From: Caldimicrobium sp964493015
GTDB lineage: Bacteria > Desulfobacterota > Thermodesulfobacteria > Thermodesulfobacteriales > Thermodesulfobacteriaceae
Direction: 5' to 3'
Length of the DNA stretch: 5,383 nt
NCBI GenBank assembly: GCA_964493015.1
Contig: CAZBLU010000052.1
Location: 1-5,383, forward strand
The notes below the pieces were generated by a model. The model searched no databases. It saw only the letters and a list, made by a program, of their open reading frames with translations, and was not told where the DNA came from. This document shows positions 1 to 4,449 of the stretch, in pieces (the stretch's first letter is position 1; every line of letters starts with the position of its first letter). The position numbers and the translations under genes were made by a program.

Positions 1-281
1 GTGTGGTCTATAGTTTTTTGCAGGGAGTGGGGTTTGACATAGTGGCAGAGGATGTGACAAGCAAGGGGAGGCTTGATTTGGCAATAATAGCTGGGGAGAA
101 GGTGTATCTCCTTGAGTTTAAAATGGTGGAAAGAGAGGGAGAGGAGAGTGCCCTTGAAATGCTTAAACGCAAGGGCTATGCAGAGAAATACAAGGCTACC
201 GCAAGAGAGATCTATCTCCTTGGGCTTGATTGCAGTGAGAGGGAGAGGAACCTTGTGAATTTCCAGTGGGAGAAGATATAG
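1..281 (+). CDS. PD-(D/E)XK nuclease-domain protein, C-terminal fragment (5' end outside window)
   Basis: This is the 3' end of a gene whose start lies upstream; the reading frame is open to the left edge, and the GTG at 3 is probably an internal Val codon. About 92 residues are visible. Numbered from base 3, they show a restriction-endonuclease-like core: Glu16, then GRLD with Asp25, then a beta strand ending in E38-F-K40 (the D-x12-ExK pattern). An AEKY segment and an IYLLGL strand follow. This matches the C-terminal PD-(D/E)XK domain (DUF1703 type) usually fused behind an AAA-ATPase-like domain; that N-terminal part would be off the window. The catalytic residues look intact, so it may cut nucleic acid, but the role of such proteins is poorly known. 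It ends in TAG and is separated from the next gene by 110 nt. The domain call is fairly sure; the full architecture is inferred. Confidence 0.75.
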   Translation, partial: VVYSFLQGVGFDIVAEDVTSKGRLDLAIIAGEKVYLLEFKMVEREGEESALEMLKRKGYAEKYKATAREIYLLGLDCSERERNLVNFQWEKI

Positions 282-332
282 GTTTATAGAGGCACTTTCT
301 TCCTCAAAAGCTAAGAGAAGTTTTCCTGAAAC

Positions 333-358
333 ATGTCTCCTTTTCCCTATGGAGACAT
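333..358. repeat. Perfect 8-bp inverted repeat (hairpin or operator candidate)
   Basis: The arms are ATGTCTCC (333-340) and GGAGACAT (351-358), separated by a 10-nt pyrimidine-rich spacer. It lies in the 110-nt gap after the nuclease-fragment gene and 33 nt before the next start. As RNA it would form an 8-bp stem-loop. It is not followed by a T-tract on either strand, so it is not a standard intrinsic terminator. It could be a transcript-end hairpin, an mRNA-stabilising structure, or a DNA operator for the downstream gene pair. The symmetry is directly visible; the function is unknown. Confidence 0.4.
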
Positions 359-391
359 AAATTTTGGGAAAAATTGATTTAGAAATAGGGG

Positions 392-751
392 ATGAAGACA
401 TTAAATAAAGCGCATAGAGCCACTTTGGGACAGGCTAAAGCCTTTACCTTTACTGAAAATTTATATCTTGCGGTTCATTTATGCCACCGCTCAAAAAGAG
501 GTAATTTTTCCTTTGTTGATGCCAAATATACTCTGCTTAGACCTCCTGAGTTTCACCAGGAGCTTAAAATTTTCTCGGCAAGTGATGAAGATATATATCT
601 CGACTACCAGATCGGTATCTTTTTAAAATCTCTCCTCTATTTTGGAAAGGCAGATAAAGAAACTTCTCCCAAGCTTAAGCCCTATTGGAGAGAAATTAAG
701 GGTTTTCTCCAGAAAGAGGTAAAGGCTATTTTATTTCCATGTTCTCGGTAG
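392..751 (+). CDS. Hypothetical protein, 119 aa, overlapping mutT
   Basis: I do not recognise this protein. It is 119 residues long, basic overall and probably soluble, with no signal peptide, membrane segment or familiar catalytic motif. The first half has a Cys-His pair (LCHRSKRG, about residues 30-37). The second half looks helical and aromatic-rich, with YLDYQ near residues 69-73 followed by an amphipathic LKSLLYFGKA helix. Two in-frame stop codons (380-382 and 386-388) lie directly upstream, so translation cannot start earlier than the ATG at 392. The only SD-like run, AGGGG, touches that ATG with no spacer, which is poor; the TTG at 425 is an alternative. Its last 13 nt overlap the mutT start, suggesting translational coupling. 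The long open frame and the coupled position argue that it is a real gene, but with moderate confidence. Confidence 0.55.
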   Translation: MKTLNKAHRATLGQAKAFTFTENLYLAVHLCHRSKRGNFSFVDAKYTLLRPPEFHQELKIFSASDEDIYLDYQIGIFLKSLLYFGKADKETSPKLKPYWREIKGFLQKEVKAILFPCSR

Positions 752-1128
752 TTGCTGCCTACATTGTTAGAGAGGGCAAGGTGCTACTTGTAAAGAGGCC
801 CTATCACAAAAAAAGGGGAGGGCTTTGGGAATTTCCTGGAGGCAAGATTGAGGGAAAAGAGAGCCCAGAAGAGGCTCTGGTAAGAGAGCTAAGGGAAGAG
901 CTTGGTATTGAGGTAACCGTGGGAAGAGAGCTTGTAAGAATAAAACACGCCTATCCTGATGAAGAAATAGAGCTCATTCTCTTTGAGGCCCACTTTGAGG
1001 GAGAGCTTTCCCCTAAAGAGGCTGAAGAAATTTGCTGGGTCCCCATTGAGGCCTTAAGGAGTTTAGATCTATGCCCTGCAGACCTTGCCTGTCTTAAGGC
1101 CATAGATACTTCTAAAAAAGAGCACTAA
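739..1128 (+). CDS. mutT: MutT-type Nudix hydrolase (8-oxo-dGTP diphosphatase-like)
   Basis: This is a Nudix pyrophosphohydrolase, most like MutT, which hydrolyses oxidised 8-oxo-(d)GTP to the monophosphate so that it is not misincorporated opposite A. The Nudix box GX5EX7REUXEEXGU is complete: Gly35, Glu41, Arg49-Glu50, Glu53-Glu54 and Gly56-Ile57, the Glu side chains being the Mg2+ ligands. It is preceded by the MutT-typical WEFPGGK (residues 30-36). The length of 129 residues equals that of E. coli MutT. The ATG at 739 lies inside the end of the upstream gene, and the protein begins directly with the first beta strand (SVVAAYIV), so this start fits the fold. The ribosome binding site is weak (AAAGG about 13 nt upstream), consistent with coupling to the upstream gene. 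Nudix substrate specificity cannot be settled from sequence alone; another nucleotide substrate is possible. Confidence 0.88.
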   Translation: MFSVVAAYIVREGKVLLVKRPYHKKRGGLWEFPGGKIEGKESPEEALVRELREELGIEVTVGRELVRIKHAYPDEEIELILFEAHFEGELSPKEAEEICWVPIEALRSLDLCPADLACLKAIDTSKKEH

Positions 1129-1170
1129 GGGGCCTTGAAGATGAGGACATAAAGGGCCCAAGCAGGAGGC

Positions 1171-1210
1171 TTGAAAAAAATACAAAATAGGTTAAGTTTA
1201 ATAATTAGGA
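1171..1210 (+). promoter_or_regulatory. Possible promoter for tRNA-Val and the rpsF cluster
   Basis: This very AT-rich stretch directly precedes the tRNA gene. TTGAAA at 1171-1176 is a fair -35 box. The -10 choices are TTTAAT (1197-1202) or TAATAA (1199-1204), but the spacers (20 and 22 nt) are longer than the usual 17. The location fits transcription starting just before the tRNA at 1217. The rest of the 1129-1216 gap holds only weak GC-rich hairpins and no gene that I can see. Low confidence because of the spacing. Confidence 0.3.
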
Positions 1211-1216
1211 TAAAGT

Positions 1217-1288
1217 GGGCGGTTAGCTCAGGGGTAGAGCGCCATCCTCACACGGTGGATGTCGGAGGTTCAAATCCTCCACCGCCCA
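1217..1288 (+). tRNA. tRNA-Val, anticodon CAC
   Basis: The full cloverleaf can be paired by eye. The acceptor stem is GGGCGGT (1217-1223) with ACCGCCC (1281-1287), all seven pairs Watson-Crick. The D stem is GCTC/GAGC (1226-1229 with 1237-1240). The anticodon stem is CCATC/GGTGG with one U-G pair, and its 7-nt loop CTCACAC has anticodon CAC at 1249-1251, reading the Val codon GUG. The 5-nt variable region is 1259-1263. The T stem is GGAGG/CCTCC with loop TTCAAAT. The discriminator base is A1288, as expected for tRNA-Val. The next bases are TTT, so CCA is not encoded and must be added enzymatically. The gene ends 62 nt before the rpsF start on the same strand, so the two are probably co-transcribed and the tRNA cut out of the leader. 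Confidence 0.96.
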
Positions 1289-1297
1289 TTTCTCCTT

Positions 1298-1323
1298 GCT
1301 CCCAAGCATAGAGCCTTGGGGGC
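1298..1323 (+). repeat. Leader hairpin between tRNA-Val and rpsF
   Basis: GCTCCCAAG (1298-1306) can pair with CTTGGGGGC (1315-1323), giving a 9-bp stem with one U-G pair and an 8-nt loop. It sits between the tRNA 3' end and the rpsF ribosome binding site. No T-tract follows, so it is not an intrinsic terminator. It could guide tRNA processing, protect the trimmed rpsF mRNA end, or act in autoregulation. Many bacteria have an S6:S18-binding RNA in the rpsF leader, but I cannot find the CCG box typical of that motif in this hairpin. The pairing is visible; the role is inferred. Confidence 0.45.
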
Positions 1324-1350
1324 CAAAAAGACCATAAGGAGGGTAAGATT

Positions 1351-1692
1351 ATGTTTGAATTTCCCAAAGCAAAACGTTTTCGCAAGTGGGAAAGTCTTTT
1401 CATCATCCATCCTGAAAAGGTGGATGAAAAAGAGGTCATTTTTGAAAAGCTAAAGCAGCTTATTCAGAATAAGGAGGGTGATCTCCTTAAACTTGAGGAG
1501 TGGGGTTTAAAAAAGCTGGCTTATCCCATTCAAAAGAAAAAACAGGGCTATTATGTCCTTGCCGAATTTTATGGCAGAGCAGATTTGCCTCAAGAATTGG
1601 AAAATTTCTTTCGTATCGATGAAAGAATTATGCGGTTTATCATTATCAAATTAGAAGATAGATTTAACCCTTCTGAAATACAATCACTTTAA
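1351..1692 (+). CDS. rpsF: 30S ribosomal protein S6
   Basis: S6 is a small-subunit platform protein that binds S18 and the central domain of 16S rRNA. The 113 residues show the family pattern: RKWESLFIIHPE (11-22, the usual first strand), WGLKKLAYPIQKKKQGYYVL (51-70, the S6 hallmark), and RIDERIMRFIIIKL (88-101). The start is an ATG with AAGGAGGG at 1336-1343, a 7-nt spacing, so it is well supported. It gives about ten extra residues (MFEFPKAKRF) before the point where most S6 proteins begin. The long acidic C-terminal tail of E. coli S6 is absent. It is the first protein gene of the cluster after the tRNA; its stop codon overlaps the rpsR ribosome binding site, which favours coupled, balanced synthesis of the S6-S18 pair. 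Confidence 0.96.
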   Translation: MFEFPKAKRFRKWESLFIIHPEKVDEKEVIFEKLKQLIQNKEGDLLKLEEWGLKKLAYPIQKKKQGYYVLAEFYGRADLPQELENFFRIDERIMRFIIIKLEDRFNPSEIQSL

Positions 1693-1697
1693 GGAGG
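1691..1697 (+). promoter_or_regulatory. Ribosome binding site deciding the rpsR start
   Basis: AAGGAGG is a near-perfect SD sequence and begins inside the rpsF TAA stop (1690-1692). Two in-frame ATGs follow: 1701, only 3 nt downstream, and 1707, 9 nt downstream. The spacing favours 1707. The shorter product lacks only Met-Ile, so the protein is essentially the same. Confidence 0.7.
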
Positions 1698-1706
1698 TAA
1701 ATGATC

Positions 1707-1961
1707 ATGGAAAATAGCGTGACCATAAAAAAAAGGTATTTTCCCAGGAAAAAGGTTTGCCGCTTCTGTGCGGATCCGAGCCTGGTTTTAGATTACAAAA
1801 ACTATGAACTTTTAAAAAATTTTATTAATGAAAAGGGCATGATCCTTCATCGTCGGCAGACGGGAAACTGTGCTTATCATCAGAGGAAGCTTACAACTGC
1901 CATTAAACAGGCTCGTATCATGGCCTTACTACCCTTCACTGCTGATTTAGAAATAGAGTAA
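1707..1961 (+). CDS. rpsR: 30S ribosomal protein S18
   Basis: S18 is the partner of S6 on the 30S platform. The start at 1707 is chosen on ribosome binding site spacing; starting at 1701 would add two residues. From 1707 the product is 84 aa. Numbered from there, it contains KKRYFPRKKVCRFCAD (8-23), DYKNYELLKNFI (29-40), and TGNCAYHQRKLTTAIKQARIMALLPF (52-77), all canonical. Cys18-x2-Cys21 and Cys55-x2-His58 form a likely zinc site, as in the zinc-binding version of S18 (family knowledge). The usual K-I-L-P-R-R element reads M-I-L-H-R-R, with His in place of Pro at residue 48. A run of eight A bases (1727-1734) lies within the Lys codons near the N-terminus. It follows rpsF with 14 nt between the rpsF stop and this start, and rplI begins 13 nt downstream. 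Confidence 0.95.
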   Translation: MENSVTIKKRYFPRKKVCRFCADPSLVLDYKNYELLKNFINEKGMILHRRQTGNCAYHQRKLTTAIKQARIMALLPFTADLEIE

Positions 1962-1974
1962 AGGGGGTCTCAAG

Positions 1975-2421
1975 ATGGAAGTTATCCTTAAACAAGATAT
2001 ACCTAAACTGGGCAAAGCTGGGGAGGTAGTGAAGGTTAAGGATGGTTATGCCAGAAATTATCTAATCCCTAAAGGACTTGCCATTTTGGCTAATCAAAAG
2101 ACCTTAAAAGCCTTAGAAAGAGAGAGAAAAACTATCTTAGCCAAAGTTGAGAGAGAACGTAAGAAGGCTCAGAGTCTTGCCGAAAAGCTCCAGGGCCAGA
2201 GTCTTACCCTATATAGAAAAGTCGTTGGTGAAGGACGGCTCTATGGCTCAGTCACAGCCTTAGATCTGGCTAAAGCTCTTTCAGATCTTGGTTTCCCAAT
2301 AGAGAAAAAACAGGTCCTTCTTGAGGAACCTATAAAGGCTGTAGGGACCTATGAAGTATCTATCAAATTAGCCCCAGATATTACAGTGCCCATAAAAGTT
2401 GAGATTATAGAAGAAAGATAG
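1975..2421 (+). CDS. rplI: 50S ribosomal protein L9
   Basis: L9 binds 23S rRNA near the base of the L1 stalk through its N-terminal domain and extends away from the ribosome on a long helix; it influences frame maintenance. All 148 residues are present, the usual full length. The N-terminal domain (1-45) matches the L9 signature: G16, V21, G24-Y25, N28-Y29-L30, G34 and A36-x3-N40. Residues 41-75 form the charged connecting helix, rich in Glu, Arg and Lys. Residues 76-148 are the C-terminal rRNA-binding domain, containing GEGRLYGSVTALDLAKAL (85-102). The ATG is preceded by AAGGGGG at about 1961-1967. The gene lies 13 nt after rpsR and only 4 nt before dnaB, so it is almost certainly in the same transcript. 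Confidence 0.97.
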   Translation: MEVILKQDIPKLGKAGEVVKVKDGYARNYLIPKGLAILANQKTLKALERERKTILAKVERERKKAQSLAEKLQGQSLTLYRKVVGEGRLYGSVTALDLAKALSDLGFPIEKKQVLLEEPIKAVGTYEVSIKLAPDITVPIKVEIIEER

Positions 2422-2425
2422 AATT

Positions 2426-3814
2426 ATGGAAGAAGGTAGAGGTAGGAGGACAAAAAGGGGGAAAGAAAAGGGCCTATCCTCGCCTCTACCAGAGGAATTC
2501 CTTCCGCCTCAAGATCTCCAGGCAGAGCGCTATACCTTAGCCTCTATACTCATAGATCCAAGTTCTTTGATTAAGGTTATTGACTTCTTAAAGCCTGAAG
2601 ATTTTTATCTTTCCTCCCATCGTCTAATTTATCAGGCCTTTTTGCATCTCTTTGAAAAGGATGAACCTATTGATATTGTCACTACCTACAATGAATTGGA
2701 AAAAATGGGGGAGCTTGAGAGAGTGGGAGGAGCAGCCTATCTTACAGAACTTGCAAGCCTTCTTCCCACCTCGGCCCATCTTGTGCATTATGCTAAAATT
2801 GTTAAGGAAAAGAGTATCCTTCGTGAAATTATTCGCATAAGCCAAGAACTAATTTATCGTTGCTATTACTCCACTGAGGACTCGCAAGAACTTTTAAATT
2901 ATGCTGAGAAAGCCCTTTTTGACCTGGCCTACTATGGCAAAAAGGAGACCTTTGCCCCTATAAAAGAGATCATCAAGGATACCATCAAGCACTTGGAGAT
3001 GCTTTATCAAAAGGGAGATCTCATCACAGGGATTCCCACTGGCTTTTATGAGTTAGATAGGCTCACTGCTGGGCTTCAAAGGGGTGATCTGATTATCCTT
3101 GCGGCAAGACCAGGTATGGGAAAAACAGCCCTGGCTCTAAATATTGCCTGCAATGCCTGTAAGCAGACCAATCTTGGAGCAGCTATCTTTTCTTTAGAGA
3201 TGAGTAAAGAACAGCTTGTGTCACGTATGATCTGCGCTGAAGGTAAGGTAAACTTTCAAAAATTTAGAACGGGCCAACTTGACCCTCAGGACTGGCAAAG
3301 AGTTATTAATGGAGCAAGTGTTTTGAGCTCGCTTCCTATTTATATTGACGATACCTCGGGAATCAACATTTTAGAGGTTAAGGCTAAGGCAAGAAAAGTA
3401 ATGAAAGAAGTCCCCCTTGCTCTTATTGTGGTTGACTATCTTCAGCTCATGAAAAGCCTTGAAAGAAAGGAGAGAAGGGAGCAGGAAATCTCAGAAATCT
3501 CAGCAGGTCTAAAGGCCTTGGCTAAGGAACTGAATGTGCCAGTCCTTGCCCTCTCTCAGCTCAATAGAAAGGTTGAGGAAAGGCCAGACAAGAGGCCCCA
3601 ACTTGCAGACCTACGTGAATCAGGTGCTTTGGAACAGGATGCCGATGTTATCCTCTTTATCTATAGAGATGAAGTCTATAACAAGGAAAGTCCTGAAAAA
3701 GGGATTGCCGAGATTATCATTGGCAAACAGAGAAATGGACCCTCTGGCGTAACAGTAAAATTAGCTTATCTCTCCTCCTTTACCTCCTTTGCTAATTTAG
3801 AGAAAAATCTTTAG
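2426..3814 (+). CDS. dnaB: Replicative DNA helicase DnaB
   Basis: DnaB is the hexameric 5'-3' helicase that unwinds DNA at the replication fork and recruits primase DnaG. The 462 residues contain LPPQDLQAE (26-34) opening the N-terminal helical domain, a linker helix near 175-200, and a RecA-like motor. The motor shows Walker A RPGMGKT (228-234, Lys233), catalytic Glu258 in FSLEMS, Walker B LIVVDYLQL (333-341, Asp337), LSQLNRKVE (376-384), DLRESGALEQDAD (395-407), and KQRNGP (434-439) with the arginine-finger candidate Arg436. All key residues are intact and no intein interrupts the gene. The first 20 or so residues are a basic, low-complexity extension (RGRRTKRGKEK). No alternative in-frame start is visible after it, so it is probably real. 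The ATG lies 4 nt after the rplI stop with only a weak ribosome binding site, suggesting translational coupling to rplI. Confidence 0.97.
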   Translation: MEEGRGRRTKRGKEKGLSSPLPEEFLPPQDLQAERYTLASILIDPSSLIKVIDFLKPEDFYLSSHRLIYQAFLHLFEKDEPIDIVTTYNELEKMGELERVGGAAYLTELASLLPTSAHLVHYAKIVKEKSILREIIRISQELIYRCYYSTEDSQELLNYAEKALFDLAYYGKKETFAPIKEIIKDTIKHLEMLYQKGDLITGIPTGFYELDRLTAGLQRGDLIILAARPGMGKTALALNIACNACKQTNLGAAIFSLEMSKEQLVSRMICAEGKVNFQKFRTGQLDPQDWQRVINGASVLSSLPIYIDDTSGINILEVKAKARKVMKEVPLALIVVDYLQLMKSLERKERREQEISEISAGLKALAKELNVPVLALSQLNRKVEERPDKRPQLADLRESGALEQDADVILFIYRDEVYNKESPEKGIAEIIIGKQRNGPSGVTVKLAYLSSFTSFANLEKNL

Positions 3815-3828
3815 TAAAGGAGCTTTAG

Positions 3829-4425
3829 ATGCCTGAAAGAAGAAAGAGCACTATCAACGAACTTTCAGAAATTCTTGCTGAAACGGCCAAAGAGGTTTTA
3901 TCCATTAACACTGGCTCAGAGATCAAGATTTCTCCAACCCTCCAGAAGATTAACTTTGTAGCCTTAAGGCCTGACCTTGGGGCCTTTTTAGAGTTTAACG
4001 GGGATTACAATGGCCTTCTATGCATGAACTTTACCAAAGAGGCTGCCCTTGAGCTATATCAGAGATCAATGCAATTTCTGGGTTTACCACCCGAAGAGAT
4101 TGCTCAAGACCCCTATGCAGAGGAAGTAATTAACTTTATCGGCGAGATGGTAAACCAAATAATTGGAAATTTTCGCAAAAAGGTAGAAAATAAATATGGC
4201 CTTGTAGCCAGAAATCAACAGCCAAGGGCCATCCCTATTTCCAATACCATCATCATGTATATTGATACCTATCTTAATACCTCCCAGGCAAGAAAGATAA
4301 GCCTTCGCACGGAATCAGGCAACTCCTTTTATGCCGAGCTTAGCCTGGAACAAACAGAGTTTATACCCTTTCAGCAAATGGAAAAAGAAGATAGCGCCGA
4401 AGACCTCTTGAAGGAATTCTTTTAA
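3829..4425 (+). CDS. CheX-like (DUF3334-like) protein, putative aspartyl-phosphate phosphatase
   Basis: This 198-residue cytoplasmic protein resembles, from memory, the DUF3334 family and the CheC/CheX/FliY fold. CheC and CheX remove phosphate from phospho-aspartyl response regulators such as CheY. The active-site signature of those enzymes, E-x2-N-x22-P, is present with exact spacing: Glu106, Asn109 and Pro132, within IGEMVNQIIG. The Asp/Ser normally four residues before the Glu is Asn102 here. Residues 41-68 form the expected beta-hairpin region (ALRPDLGAFLEF, GLLCMNF), and 156-180 the last strands. After an acidic linker the protein ends in EDLLKEFF, resembling the CheY-binding C-terminus of CheZ (DDLLDSLGF). 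The ATG has AAAGGAG six nt upstream and lies 14 nt after dnaB, so it is probably the last gene of the cluster. The fold is moderately sure; phosphatase activity and target are inferred. Confidence 0.68.
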   Translation: MPERRKSTINELSEILAETAKEVLSINTGSEIKISPTLQKINFVALRPDLGAFLEFNGDYNGLLCMNFTKEAALELYQRSMQFLGLPPEEIAQDPYAEEVINFIGEMVNQIIGNFRKKVENKYGLVARNQQPRAIPISNTIIMYIDTYLNTSQARKISLRTESGNSFYAELSLEQTEFIPFQQMEKEDSAEDLLKEFF

Positions 4426-4449
4426 ACCCCTTTTCCATCCCAAAATCTC
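4426..4449. other. 24-nt convergent intergenic gap without a visible terminator
   Basis: Two opposing genes end here. The gap is C- and T-rich on the plus strand and shows no stem followed by a T-tract in either direction. Termination must rely on Rho, on signals inside the coding sequences, or on collision and antisense read-through. This is a negative observation by eye only. Confidence 0.45.

Noticed and set aside
1130..1173. GC-rich hairpins after mutT (GGGCC/GGCCC, then CAAGC/GCTTG)
   Set aside because: Considered as a mutT terminator, but the first stem has a 16-nt loop and the second is only 5 bp; the second is followed by A bases, not a T-tract.
1289..1290. Encoded CCA end of the tRNA
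   Set aside because: The bases after discriminator A1288 are TT, so CCA is not encoded.
1248..1439. Minus-strand open frame with a GFEPPTSTV-like C-terminus
   Set aside because: This is the familiar false protein produced by translating the complement of a tRNA gene; it overlaps tRNA-Val and rpsF.
1259..1453. Plus-strand open frame spanning the tRNA 3' half and the rpsF start
   Set aside because: It lies in another frame over a structural RNA and a clear ribosomal protein gene, and has no ribosome binding site.
2624..2845. Small open frames on both strands inside dnaB (also at 3534-3752)
   Set aside because: They are shadows of the dnaB coding sequence, with unnatural composition and no initiation signals.
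2426..3814. Intein or intron in dnaB
   Set aside because: DnaB is a common intein host, but Walker A, Walker B and the distal motifs follow with normal spacing and the total length is standard.
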